Shown piece after piece: positions 7,740 to 15,233 of a stretch of DNA of 41,413 nt. Position 1 is the first letter of the stretch, and each line of letters starts with the position of its first letter. The notes below the pieces were generated by a model that was given only the letters and a program-made list of their open reading frames with translations, searched no databases and was not told where the DNA came from. Where the stretch lies: positions 1 through 41,413 of the forward strand of contig CAYQMF010000050.1 in NCBI GenBank assembly GCA_964418595.1, written 5' to 3'. The translations under genes were made by a program, and so were the position numbers. The stretch is from CAYQMF01 sp964418595. Lineage in GTDB: Bacteria; Planctomycetota; UBA1135; UBA2386.

Positions 7740-9014
7740 ATGATGCTGCTCCGCTGCCTGTTGCCGCTCCTCTTGTCCACGGGTCTGCTCTCCGGCCTGA
7801 GCGCCCAGCGCGGCGCGGAGGGCGCCGAGGGTGGGCCCGAGTACGCGTCCGCGGAACAGAAGAAGGCGGCCGAGGCCGACGAAGCCGCGCGCGCCGCGGG
7901 CGAGAAGAGCTTCGCCGACGGCATGACTTCGGCTGCCTACCTCACCAACATGGTGCATGGCTCGGTGTCGACACGGCCGCGTCGTCTCGCACCCGGCGAG
8001 AGCGGCATCGTGTCGATCGTGCTCATCCTCCAGAACCCCGCGGTCGTGCTGTCGGACGCCGCAATCGGGCTCGAGTACGCGCCGGCACAGGGTGGGTTCG
8101 AGATGGGTCAGTTCCGCGTGCTGCCAGCGGCGCTGGGCACGCTCGCCACGCGGTTCATCGGCACACCCGTGCACGACAACTCCGTCACCATCGAGATCCC
8201 GGTGACGGTGTCGAATTCGGCCTTGCACAGTGACGTTCGCTTGAGCTTCCAGGCGAAGGTGCCCTTGACCGATGGCTCGACCGGCGCCGCGCTCGGCGAA
8301 GGTCAGATCCCGGTGCAGGGGCAGGCCAAGATCGGCCGGCCCTTGCCGCGTCCGAACATCGCGATGGGTGGATCGACGTCCGGGGCAGCGAGTACAGCGG
8401 CGGTCGCAGTGGAGCCCGATGAGACGGGGCCGGTCGACGACGGCGGGGCGAAGCCGGCACCGGCACCGACGCACCGCGTCGCGAGCGGCGGGACCATGTT
8501 CCACACCGAGAGCGCGGCGGACGTGGACCGGCTGGTGTTCGCGATCGACCTGCCGACTCCTGTCGACCTGCGGGTCGGAGGCGCGTGCGCGGGGCGCGCG
8601 CGCATCGAGGTGCCGGAGGGGCAGTGGATGTTCCGCGGCGAAGGTAGCCCGCTGCGGATCGCGATCGACGGGCTGGGCGATGACGTCTCGGTGCAGCTCG
8701 ATCCGATGCCTGCCGGTTCGCCCAAGGACTTCGCGGGCAAGACCTTGCCAGTGACCGGTGGCACGGTCAGTGTCCCCTTCACCCTGGTTGCATCCCCCGA
8801 CGCAGCCACCGGGATCCGGCAACTGGCCTTCAACCTCACCTACCAGACCGTGAGCGCCGACGGAGCCCCTTCCGAGGCGCGGGTGCTCACCGTGCCTGCC
8901 GTTCTGCCAGTCGGGATGGGCCTGAACACGGCCACGCCGTGGCCGTTCTACGGGGCGGGCGCCATTCTGGCAGTGCTCCTCCTGGTCCTGATCCTACGCG
9001 GCATGCGGAAATAG
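7740..9014 (+). CDS. Large secreted, C-terminally membrane-anchored protein of unknown function
   Basis: Unrecognised 424-residue protein. A clear signal peptide spans residues 1-23 (LLRCLLPLLLSTGLLSGLSA, cleaved near SAQ). A charged Ala/Glu/Lys-rich helix follows (25-60), then two or more beta-rich regions that look like Ig-fold or CARDB-type domains (for example SGIVSIVLILQNPAVVLSDA and LSFQAKVPLTDG), separated by a Pro/Ala-rich linker near 220-250. The C-terminus is a hydrophobic helix (GAILAVLLLVLILRG) followed by MRK, consistent with an inner-membrane anchor. It is divergent from mrp, with a 119-base gap. The ATG at 7740 starts directly at the signal peptide. Confidence 0.75.
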   Translation: MMLLRCLLPLLLSTGLLSGLSAQRGAEGAEGGPEYASAEQKKAAEADEAARAAGEKSFADGMTSAAYLTNMVHGSVSTRPRRLAPGESGIVSIVLILQNPAVVLSDAAIGLEYAPAQGGFEMGQFRVLPAALGTLATRFIGTPVHDNSVTIEIPVTVSNSALHSDVRLSFQAKVPLTDGSTGAALGEGQIPVQGQAKIGRPLPRPNIAMGGSTSGAASTAAVAVEPDETGPVDDGGAKPAPAPTHRVASGGTMFHTESAADVDRLVFAIDLPTPVDLRVGGACAGRARIEVPEGQWMFRGEGSPLRIAIDGLGDDVSVQLDPMPAGSPKDFAGKTLPVTGGTVSVPFTLVASPDAATGIRQLAFNLTYQTVSADGAPSEARVLTVPAVLPVGMGLNTATPWPFYGAGAILAVLLLVLILRGMRK

Positions 9015-9125
9015 CCCTGATTTGGGGCTGGCCCGATTCTTGATGGGTCGTGGCGCGGGTGTCCGAGGGCTTTCTCCCGACTCTGTGCGAAACCCTCGCT
9101 GGCGCCCGATCGAACTAGAGGCGCC

Positions 9126-10343
9126 ATGATCAAGTCGTTCCCGTGCTTCCGCCGCCTGCCCGCGGCTGGCTCTGTCCTCACGCTCGCGCAGCTCGACGCG
9201 ATGCTCGATGTTCCGACGGCGGCCTTCGATCGTTGTGCGGTGCGCCTCGCCAAGGCGGTGGTCGAGCGCGGCATCTCGGTGACGATCCCCGCCCCGGCCT
9301 TCGAGGCTCTCGGCGAGGTCGACTCCCGCGTCGTCTGGACGACCTACTACGACACCCAGATCCAGCGCCTGCCGCGCCTCGAGCGTGCGGACGAATTCGG
9401 GATGGCGCGCCGCTACGAGTTCCTCAAGCTCCGCCTGCGCGCGGCTCTCGAGGCCGGCGGCGTGACCGCGGAGGCCGCGCTCGCGGCGACCACCCCGCTC
9501 CGCGACCTCGGCGAGGCAGAGTGGGCGGAGCTTCCCAGGCGACGTCGTCGCCTGCCGCGGCCGAGCGCTGCTCGTCAGCGGGGCGGTTTCGCCCGCGTCC
9601 GCAAGGCGCTCGACGAACTCATCGCGCTGCGCAACCTCTACGTCGAGGGTTCGCTCTACATGGTGATGGGCACCGCGCACCGCTACCGCGGGCTCGGCGT
9701 CGACGTGGTCGACCTGATCCAGGAGGGCAACGCGTCGCTGTTCCAGGCCATCGAGGGCTTCGACTGGCGGCGCGACGTGCGCTTCCGGACCTACGCGCAG
9801 TTCTGGATCCAGCAGGCCGTGCTGAAGACGCTCTACAACGCGTCGCGCACGGTGCGCCTGCCGATCTGGGTGCAGAAGGTGCTCAAGAAGGTGCAGCGCA
9901 TCCGCCAGAAGGAGACCGACGCCTCCGGCGCGCCGCCGAGCAACGAGGAGATCGCCTCCCGCCTCGGCATCCCGGCCGAGCGCCTCGAGGAACTGCTCGC
10001 AGTGCGTCGCTACGCAGTCAGCATCGACGCCGAGCGCCCCGGGCAGGATGGCCGCACGCTCGCGCAGGAGATCTCCGACGAGTCGATCGCGCCGATCGAG
10101 GACACGGTTCAGGAGGACGATCTGCCCGCACGCCTGGACGAGGCGATGGCGGATCTGCCGGAGCGCGAGCAGATGATCCTCCGCCGGCGGTTCGGCCTGG
10201 ATGGCCGCGACACCGAGACGCTCGGCGACATCGCCGTGGATCTGGGTGTCAGCGCAGAACGCGTGCGTCAGCTGCAGAACGCAGCGATCGATCGCCTGCG
10301 CAAGCCACAGAAGCTCGCCTTGTTCAAGGCGTTTGCCGGCTGA
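9126..10343 (+). CDS. Sigma-70 family RNA polymerase sigma factor (RpoD/SigA-like, group 1/2)
   Basis: Directs RNA polymerase to promoters. The 405-residue protein has sigma region 2 from about 162 (LDELIALRNLYVEGSLY, then VDLIQEGNASLFQAIEGFDW), with region 2.4 at about 218-245 (RFRTYAQFWIQQAVLKTLYN). Region 3 (SNEEIASRLGIPAERLEELL) follows, then region 4 from about 344 (LPEREQMILRRRFGLDG with the HTH LGDIAVDLGVSAERVRQL). The N-terminal 150 residues are divergent: a region 1.2-like helix near 15-35, then an Arg-rich linker (PRRRRRLPRPSAARQRGG). Without the long acidic region 1.1 it may be an alternative group 2 sigma rather than the housekeeping one. It overlaps the convergent amidohydrolase gene by 20 bases. 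Confidence 0.92.
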   Translation: MIKSFPCFRRLPAAGSVLTLAQLDAMLDVPTAAFDRCAVRLAKAVVERGISVTIPAPAFEALGEVDSRVVWTTYYDTQIQRLPRLERADEFGMARRYEFLKLRLRAALEAGGVTAEAALAATTPLRDLGEAEWAELPRRRRRLPRPSAARQRGGFARVRKALDELIALRNLYVEGSLYMVMGTAHRYRGLGVDVVDLIQEGNASLFQAIEGFDWRRDVRFRTYAQFWIQQAVLKTLYNASRTVRLPIWVQKVLKKVQRIRQKETDASGAPPSNEEIASRLGIPAERLEELLAVRRYAVSIDAERPGQDGRTLAQEISDESIAPIEDTVQEDDLPARLDEAMADLPEREQMILRRRFGLDGRDTETLGDIAVDLGVSAERVRQLQNAAIDRLRKPQKLALFKAFAG

Positions 10344-11208
10344 CCGACGCGTCGCCCCAGGTGGGGCTCCAGATCGCGCGGTAGATCGGTGCGCGACGGT
10401 CGCGTTCGATGGGCATGGTGCGGCGCATGGTGCGCGCCTTGCGCAACTCGATCTCCGCCGTCACGGCGCCGACCCCCCCGTCGCCGCTGCCGATCACGTC
10501 ACCCATGGGGTCGACGATCCTGCTGTTGCCCGGAAACGACAGCGTGTCCTTGGTCTTCAGTGACGATTCGCTGCCGGTGCGGTTGCAGCCGATGACGAAG
10601 ACCTGGTTCTCCACCGCGCGGGCGTCGACCAGCGCGCGCCAGTGGTTGGCACGCGCCTCCGGCCACTGCGCCGGCACCACGAGGATCTCGGCGCGTTGGT
10701 AGAAGTACCACCGGATCAGCTCCGGGAAGCGGATGTCGTAGCAGACCGTCAGCCCGATCCGGCCGAGCTCGGAGTTCACGACCACCGGCCGGTCGCCCGC
10801 GGTGAAGGTCTTCTGCTCGGCGTTGGGGCTGAACAGGTGGATCTTGTCGTAGGTGCCGATGGCCTTGCCGCGCTCGAACAGCGTGGCACGGTTGAAGAAC
10901 CGGCCGCCCTGCTCGGCGAGCGCGGAGCCGACGATCGTCATCTCGAGCTTCCCGGAGAGCTCGCGGACGGCCTCGTCGGCCGCCGCGGCAGCGGTCACGA
11001 CCTCCGGCGCGACCGCCGGCAGGAACGACGTGGACCACAGCTCCGGCAGCACCGCGAGCCGCACGCCCTGCTTCTGGGCGCGCCGGATCAGGCGCTCGGC
11101 CTCGGCGAGGTTGCCGGCGACGTCACCGCGCTGCACGTCGAACTGCAGGCAGGCCGCGAGGAAGGCCTCTCGCTTGGAGTCGCGCGTCACGCGGGACACC
11201 ATAACCAC
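10324..11208 (-). CDS. Carbon-nitrogen hydrolase (nitrilase superfamily amidase)
   Basis: Thiol amidohydrolase of the nitrilase superfamily, 294 residues. The Glu-Lys-Cys triad is visible: Glu56 in LPELW, Lys122 in YDKIHLFSP and Cys156 in VCYDIRFPE. The context is typical of the Nit/YafV omega-amidase branch (DKIHLFSPNAEQKTFTAGDR, then ILVVPAQWPEARANHW). Members of this branch hydrolyse deaminated glutathione or alpha-ketoglutaramate as metabolite repair enzymes; which reaction applies here cannot be decided by eye. Starts at MVMVSRV or the internal Met are both possible. The 3' end overlaps the sigma factor gene tail-to-tail by 20 bases. Confidence 0.9.
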   Translation of the reverse strand: MVMVSRVTRDSKREAFLAACLQFDVQRGDVAGNLAEAERLIRRAQKQGVRLAVLPELWSTSFLPAVAPEVVTAAAAADEAVRELSGKLEMTIVGSALAEQGGRFFNRATLFERGKAIGTYDKIHLFSPNAEQKTFTAGDRPVVVNSELGRIGLTVCYDIRFPELIRWYFYQRAEILVVPAQWPEARANHWRALVDARAVENQVFVIGCNRTGSESSLKTKDTLSFPGNSRIVDPMGDVIGSGDGGVGAVTAEIELRKARTMRRTMPIERDRRAPIYRAIWSPTWGDASVSRQTP

Positions 11209-11265
11209 GGACCGACCCGGGCGCAGCAGTTCGCCGCGACCCTGCTGCCGGACCGTACCGTGTGA

Positions 11266-11721
11266 TCAGCCCTTGAACAGGATGTCGTCGGTCGCCGGCG
11301 ACAGGTGGCTCGGGCGCGGCCGCTGGCGGCGGTGCGCGCGCGCCGGGTTCGTGTCCTCGATGAGCTGATCGCTGGGCTTGAAGATGATGGTCTCCTTGTC
11401 GGCGACCTCGATGCTCTTGCCCGTGAGCGGGTGCTTGTACGCGCGGCCCTTGCGCACGCGGCGCTCGAAGGTGCCGAAGCCCTTGACCGCGACCTTGCCG
11501 CGATCCAGCAGCAGATCCCGCACCGAGTCGAGCACGGCGTCGAGCACGCGCGCGGCCGTGCGTCGCGGAACGTTCAGTTCCTCGGCGACACGATCCGCCA
11601 GGATGCCCTTGTTGGCCTGCCGGCCGAACGCCTCTTCCGAGGCTGTCCCAGGCCGCTGCGGGCCACTGGTCTTGTGTCCATCCATCGTCGTGGTCTCCCC
11701 GTTCCGGTTGTTCACCGTCAT
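11266..11721 (-). CDS. HU/IHF-family DNA-binding protein with N- and C-terminal tails
   Basis: Histone-like nucleoid protein. The HU core spans roughly residues 38-125: GILADRVAEELNVPRRTAAR, the dimer helix VLDAVLDSVRDLLLDRG, then KVAVKGFGTFERRVRKG and a KHPLTGKSIEV arm. It is longer than the roughly 90-residue HU, with an N-terminal polar tail and a basic Pro/Arg-rich tail (RAHRRQRPRPSHLSP). The start is uncertain. The ATG at 11721 abuts the AGAGGAG ribosome site with no spacing; a GTG six bases further (11715) has ideal spacing; the internal ATG of MDGHKTSG has its own GGGGAG. The coordinates use the longest form. It is divergent from the HAMP operon. Confidence 0.85.
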   Translation of the reverse strand: MTVNNRNGETTTMDGHKTSGPQRPGTASEEAFGRQANKGILADRVAEELNVPRRTAARVLDAVLDSVRDLLLDRGKVAVKGFGTFERRVRKGRAYKHPLTGKSIEVADKETIIFKPSDQLIEDTNPARAHRRQRPRPSHLSPATDDILFKG

Positions 11722-12164
11722 CTCCTCTCTTCTGTTTGTCGTTCGGGCGGGATCCCCGTAGCCCCCGCTCAACCTCCTTTCGACTTTCTCGGGGCTCCGA
11801 CTTGCACGCGGTCGCAGTGGGGCGACGTCGACGTGCACGCGAGCGGGCTGGTTCGTCGCTCCGGTTGGCGCGCGGAATGGCGAGATCGGCCTCCAATCGG
11901 CCGAAACTCGCATGAGTTCGCCAGACGACCCTTGGCGCGTACGGCGGTGCCAAAGGCGTTCGAGTCCGGTTCCTTCCTGCGCGTCGCAACGCGAACGTCG
12001 CAACGCGAGACCAAGCCTCACCCGATGTCGCGGAGGGCGACACGACCCCGGTCGGCGCGACCGCTGCCTCAAGAGGAGACTCGTGCCTCACGGTGCGCGT
12101 CGCGACTGCCGATCCTCGCTGCATTCCACGGGCCAGTGCCCGTCTCGACAACAGGAGCGTCGTC
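11722..12164. other. Gene-free divergent spacer with a 13-bp repeated pair
   Basis: This 443-base gap separates the divergent HU-like and HAMP genes and is less GC-rich than its flanks. No reading frame in it resembles a protein I know. It must carry both promoters, but no convincing -35/-10 pair was found. The sequence CGTCGCAACGCGA occurs twice in near-tandem, at 11982-11994 and 11996-12008 (period 14), and could be an operator or a slippage product. Confidence 0.5.
12153..12157 (+). promoter_or_regulatory. Shine-Dalgarno AGGAG that selects a TTG start
   Basis: AGGAG at 12153-12157 is seven bases ahead of the TTG at 12165 in the HAMP gene frame. This is the best translation signal near that gene and is the reason for choosing TTG over the ATG at 12093, which has no such site. 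Confidence 0.55.
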
Positions 12165-12728
12165 TTGGGGAGTGTGGAGCGCAGTCGTCGTCGTGTCCTC
12201 GTCGCCGACGAGACCCTGCAGCGCAAGATCATCCTCGGCGTCGCGCTCGTGCCCACTGTGGGCCTCTCGCTCTGCGCGCTCGTCGTCGCCGCCTTCTGCC
12301 GCGACCTCCTCGCGGAGGCTGCGGCCCAGGAGGTCGAGCTGACGAGTCTCGTGCCGCTGTTCCTGGCGGTGCTCGGTTTCACGCTCGCGGCGGGCGCGGT
12401 GTTCGTGTTCCAGGCGCTCCGTTTCTCGCACCGCATCGCCGGTCCGGCCTACCGGCTGGTCCAGTCCATGCGTCGGATCCAGGCGGGGGACATCAGCTTC
12501 CGCGTCAGCATCCGCCGCGGGGATCACCTCACCGACGTGGTGGCGGAGTTCAACCGGATGCTCGACTGGCTCAACGAGCACGCCCCGGAGGGGGCGACGC
12601 TGGGAGGGGACATGGTGAACGTGGGTCGCGACGGAGAGGCCGAGGACGAAGCCATCGAAACGGAGGTCGGTTCCGAGGTCGCCGCTCGCGACGTGACCTG
12701 CGCACCCGTCGAGGTCGCAGCGTCGTGA
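12165..12728 (+). CDS. HAMP-domain inner-membrane protein without output domain
   Basis: A 187-residue membrane protein. A basic N-terminus leads into transmembrane helix 1 (about 22-47, IILGVALVPTVGLSLCALVV), a very short periplasmic loop, and transmembrane helix 2 (about 60-85, LVPLFLAVLGFTLAAGAVFV). A HAMP-type linker follows (RIAGPAYRLVQSMRRIQAGD, then FRVSIRRGDHLTDVVAEFNRML). HAMP domains pass signals to kinases, cyclases or chemotaxis modules, but here only an acidic tail of about 45 residues follows. It may act through a partner. The TTG start has a good ribosome site; an ATG at 12093 would add 24 residues. The next gene's GTG overlaps its stop by 4 bases. Confidence 0.75.
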   Translation: MGSVERSRRRVLVADETLQRKIILGVALVPTVGLSLCALVVAAFCRDLLAEAAAQEVELTSLVPLFLAVLGFTLAAGAVFVFQALRFSHRIAGPAYRLVQSMRRIQAGDISFRVSIRRGDHLTDVVAEFNRMLDWLNEHAPEGATLGGDMVNVGRDGEAEDEAIETEVGSEVAARDVTCAPVEVAAS

Positions 12729-13099
12729 GCGAGACCGGACAGTCGTTCGGGTGGCGTCCCTGGCGTTGCAGTTGGGAGCTGCTGGCCGCCGTTGCGACCC
12801 TGTCGGTCGCGGTGGCGCTTGCATGCGACGTCACCCGCGATGCCCACGTTGCAGCGGAGCGGGTAGGTCAGGCGCGCTACCAGCTCGATGCGTTGGCGGA
12901 AGCCTCCGACGTCGTGCGCGCCCTGTCGGCGGCGACCGGCGACGAGGGGCGGGCCGCCGCGCTGCGCGCGCGAGTGGAGGCGTACGACTGGCACGCCCTG
13001 TTCGGCGACCGCGCCGCACGGCTCGTCCCGTCCGTCGCTGGCAGCGGCTGGAGCCTGGTCCTCGCGCCCGCAGGGCGCGTCGCGCCGGCGACGCCATGA
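12725..13099 (+). CDS. Small single-pass membrane protein, coupled to the HAMP gene
   Basis: Unrecognised 124-residue protein. After a short polar N-terminus (SETGQSFGWRPWR) one transmembrane helix at about 16-34 (WELLAAVATLSVAVALACDV) is followed by a helical region (HVAAERVGQARYQLDALAEA) and a short extracytoplasmic C-terminal part. This layout resembles minor pilin or PilX/GspI-like proteins, or the periplasmic sensor part of a split receptor, but no prepilin peptidase motif is present. It starts at a GTG overlapping the HAMP gene stop and ends in an ATGA overlap with the next gene, so the three are translationally coupled. Confidence 0.6.
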   Translation: MSETGQSFGWRPWRCSWELLAAVATLSVAVALACDVTRDAHVAAERVGQARYQLDALAEASDVVRALSAATGDEGRAAALRARVEAYDWHALFGDRAARLVPSVAGSGWSLVLAPAGRVAPATP

Positions 13100-14229
13100 T
13101 CGGGCTCCTGGAGCGGCTGGCGTGCGACCACGCGATTCCCGTCGCGGCGTTCATCTCGCTCGGGGCGATCGCCTTGGCCGTGGTCGATGCCGATCGCCAG
13201 CTCCGTTCGTCCGCCGAACTGGGTCGCACCAGGACCGCCACCGTCGCCGTGCTCGCTGCCGAAGAAGCTGCCGCGCAGGCCGTGGTCGATGACCTGCGCC
13301 AGCCGGCGACCTACCGGACTTCGTGGGACCTCGCCGTGCGCGTCGTGCCGTCGAAGACCGGCCCGCGTGCGCTGGAGCTGAACATCGCCGCGCTCGGCCG
13401 TGAGCTGCGCTTCGGTTGCGAAGTGCTCGCCGGCGCGGCGCCGGTGTGCTTCGCGCACGCCTTCACTTCGTCGAATGCCGAGATCCCGGCGTGGGTCGCC
13501 GCCAAGGAACCGCACATCGGCGACCTGCCGACCCTCGGCCCGGTCGTCACCGGCCCGCTGCCGCCTGAGGTCGTCGCCGACGCCGACGTGGCCTTGTTGC
13601 AGCTGCCGGCCGGCACCGACCGCACCGACTTCGTGCTCGGTCGCGATGCGTCGCGGATCCGCGTCATCTCCGGCCGCGGCGGGGTGAAGGTCGTCCCCGG
13701 CAACCTCTGGGTCCCGCCAGGCGACGGACCGTTGGTCTTCGTGGTGGATGTGCCGATGACCATCCACGTCACGGGCAACATCTATCTCGGGCGTTCCCTT
13801 TGCGTGGAAGGGCCCGGCGCGTTGACGCTGACCGCGGGTCTGTTCGCGCGCGCCAGCGCCGACAGCGCGCCGCTCGAGGGGGAGGGCGACGTGCACCTCG
13901 GCTGGCCGCGCGGCACTACCAACGAAGGGTCACCGGCGCCGCTCGCGGTCGGTGCCCACCTGGTCGTCCGTGGGAACTGCATCGCACGGGCCTCGGGTGC
14001 GACGGTCCACGGCGCGTTCGTGCTCGGGGGTCGGTTCGTGCGCGCGACACCCGGTGCGTCCGTCGAGATCTCCGGCCGCCACCTCGCCAACGTCGACCGC
14101 CTCCGCATCCCCGGGTTCGCCGTCGCCGGCTCGCCTCGCCCCGGCCATCTGCGCGCGCTGCCGCAGCGCGACCGGCCGGTGGGTGGAGAACGGCAAAAGA
14201 CGCTTTCCTTCGGCGCGGACCGTCGCTAG
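13096..14229 (+). CDS. Membrane-anchored beta-rich extracytoplasmic protein
   Basis: Unrecognised 377-residue protein. An N-terminal hydrophobic helix (about 12-30, AIPVAAFISLGAIALAVVDA) is followed by a polar helix (SSAELGRTRTATVAVLAAEE), a pattern reminiscent of pilin-like or PilX-like assembly proteins. The remainder is beta-rich, with Gly/Val-rich repeats that could form a right-handed beta helix (IHVTGNIYLGRSLCVEGPGA, then LVVRGNCIARASGATVHGAF). Such repeats resemble predicted polymer-forming or sorting domains, but there is no confident family. ATGA overlap with the preceding gene places it in the HAMP operon. Its 3' end lies within the likely promoter region of the tRNA gene. Confidence 0.65.
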   Translation: MIGLLERLACDHAIPVAAFISLGAIALAVVDADRQLRSSAELGRTRTATVAVLAAEEAAAQAVVDDLRQPATYRTSWDLAVRVVPSKTGPRALELNIAALGRELRFGCEVLAGAAPVCFAHAFTSSNAEIPAWVAAKEPHIGDLPTLGPVVTGPLPPEVVADADVALLQLPAGTDRTDFVLGRDASRIRVISGRGGVKVVPGNLWVPPGDGPLVFVVDVPMTIHVTGNIYLGRSLCVEGPGALTLTAGLFARASADSAPLEGEGDVHLGWPRGTTNEGSPAPLAVGAHLVVRGNCIARASGATVHGAFVLGGRFVRATPGASVEISGRHLANVDRLRIPGFAVAGSPRPGHLRALPQRDRPVGGERQKTLSFGADRR

Positions 14230-14232
14230 CTT
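14204..14232 (+). promoter_or_regulatory. Candidate promoter of the tRNA-Ala gene
   Basis: TTTCCT at 14204-14209 and TAGCTT at 14227-14232 are separated by 17 bases and end 15 bases before the tRNA, an appropriate distance. Both hexamers match the sigma-70 consensus only partly and overlap the end of the preceding coding sequence. Confidence 0.35.
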
Positions 14233-14247
14233 CCCCGCTCCCTTGGT

Positions 14248-14323
14248 GGGGGCGTAGCTCAGTTGGTAGAGCGCAGCGTTCGCAATGCTGAGGTCAGGGG
14301 TTCGAGCCCCCTCGCCTCCACCA
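14248..14323 (+). tRNA. tRNA-Ala (anticodon CGC), CCA encoded
   Basis: A complete 76-base cloverleaf. The acceptor GGGGGCG pairs with CGCCTCC (14313-14319, one G-T). The D arm is GCTC-AGTTGGTA-GAGC. The anticodon arm is CAGCG-TTCGCAA-TGCTG with CGC at positions 34-36, which reads the alanine codon GCG. The variable loop is AGGTC, and the T arm is AGGGG-TTCGAGC-CCCCT. The discriminator A and CCA are encoded. The GCG codon is heavily used in this GC-rich window. Confidence 0.96.
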
Positions 14324-14346
14324 GTTCGCCCGCAAGGGCGAACTGG
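14321..14346 (+). terminator. Perfect 11-bp hairpin starting in the tRNA CCA tail
   Basis: CCAGTTCGCCC (14321-14331) and GGGCGAACTGG (14336-14346) form a perfect 11-bp stem closed by a GCAA (GNRA) tetraloop. The first three bases are the encoded CCA of the tRNA. There is no T tract after it, so it may be a processing or Rho-independent-like stop signal rather than a classical terminator. Confidence 0.5.
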
Positions 14347-14364
14347 TGAGCCGAGGGTGATCGG

Positions 14365-14398
14365 CGAAGCCGCGACCCCGCAGGGGTCGCGCGCTTCG
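14365..14398 (+). other. Second strong hairpin downstream of the tRNA
   Basis: CGCGACCCC (14371-14379) pairs perfectly with GGGGTCGCG (14383-14391) around a GCA loop. The stem extends outward by CGAAGC (14365-14370) with GCTTCG (14393-14398), leaving a single bulged C at 14392. The total is 15 base pairs. It could be a terminator, a structured RNA or a repetitive palindrome. Confidence 0.5.
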
Positions 14399-14420
14399 GA
14401 GCGAGCCGCGGGCGCGGGGG

Positions 14421-14464
14421 ACGGCAGACCCGACGGCAGACCCGGTTCGGTGCCACGGTGCCAC
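14421..14464. repeat. Two short perfect tandem duplications
   Basis: ACGGCAGACCCG occurs twice in tandem (14421-14432 and 14433-14444), followed closely by GGTGCCAC twice in tandem (14449-14456 and 14457-14464). Both lie in the 212-base gap between the tRNA and the next gene. Confidence 0.75.
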
Positions 14465-14535
14465 CTGCGGGACTGGCGGCTCACGGGGGCCGCTGGGTAG
14501 GATCCTCCCCATCTCATCGAAGAGGATCGGTCCCC

Positions 14536-14976
14536 ATGCGGCTCGGCTTGTTCCCTGGACAGCAGGAGTTCCTTCGCAAGGCAGTGCGTGACGCGGACAA
14601 GTACCGCGGCGCGCGGCGGCGGTTCTTGGCGATCTTCGGCATCGGGGTGGTGGGGGCGGCGGGGGCGGGGTTCTGGGGGGGAAGATGGACGCGTGGAAGC
14701 GATGCGCCGGCGACTCGCCAAGAGCAACTGTTGGCCGAGATGAAGCGCGCGGCCGTCGGGCCGATGCCAGAGCTGCTGCGCCGGCACTCTACGTACCTGG
14801 CATTCCTCGACGACCATGTCGACGAGAGCGTGCTCTGGGTCGGCTTCGAACGGTTGGCTTTGACGTCGATCGTCGAGGAGCGTCGCGAGCTTCGCGATCG
14901 CCTGCTGACGACTGCTCGCTCGAAGCCGGTGCCCGATCACCTCGTCGATCTCGTTGCGAGGTTGAATCGCAGGTGA
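14536..14976 (+). CDS. Membrane protein of unknown function, first gene of a coupled trio
   Basis: Unrecognised 146-residue protein. A basic N-terminus (FLRKAVRDADKYRGARRRF) precedes one Gly/Ala-rich transmembrane helix at about 33-50 (LAIFGIGVVGAAGAGFWGG). The C-terminal 95 residues are helical and charged, with no motif I know. The ATG at 14536 is chosen because the frame upstream runs into the post-tRNA repeats. A TAGGAT at 14498-14503 could be its -10 element, but no -35 is visible. The stop overlaps the GTG start of the next gene. Confidence 0.65.
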   Translation: MRLGLFPGQQEFLRKAVRDADKYRGARRRFLAIFGIGVVGAAGAGFWGGRWTRGSDAPATRQEQLLAEMKRAAVGPMPELLRRHSTYLAFLDDHVDESVLWVGFERLALTSIVEERRELRDRLLTTARSKPVPDHLVDLVARLNRR

Positions 14977-15233
14977 GCCCGCGCGCGGACTTCAAGATCG
15001 TGCCCAATCCCGCACCCGAGGGCGGGACTGTCACGATCACGTTCCCACACGGCGGGCCGTGGTTCGTCCACGTCGATGGGGGCTCGGGATGGGTCAAGGT
15101 CGACGGTATCGACCCCGTCACGAACACGGTGACGATCGACGTGCCAGCGCAAGGCGGCGGGTCGTTCACGGTCTCTGATCTCGAGATCCCACCCGAAGGC
15201 GTATCGGTTCCCGTGGAAGGCACCAACTCGTGA
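14973..15233 (+). CDS. Small Ig-like beta-sandwich protein
   Basis: Unrecognised 86-residue protein starting at a GTG that overlaps the stop of the preceding gene. It is almost entirely beta strand: PNPAPEGGTVTITFPHGG, then VHVDGGSGWVKVDGIDP, then TVTIDVPAQGGGSFTVSD. This looks like a single Ig-like or IPT-type module and contains no signal peptide of its own. It overlaps the GTG of the next gene by 4 bases, so the trio 14536-16315 is translationally coupled. An extracytoplasmic role would require an export route that cannot be seen here. Confidence 0.6.
   Translation: MSPRADFKIVPNPAPEGGTVTITFPHGGPWFVHVDGGSGWVKVDGIDPVTNTVTIDVPAQGGGSFTVSDLEIPPEGVSVPVEGTNS

Noticed and set aside
11123..12436. 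437-residue minus-strand frame spanning HU and the spacer
   Set aside because: It covers the HU gene in another frame and the divergent spacer; the product is Ser/Arg-rich and unlike any protein known to me.
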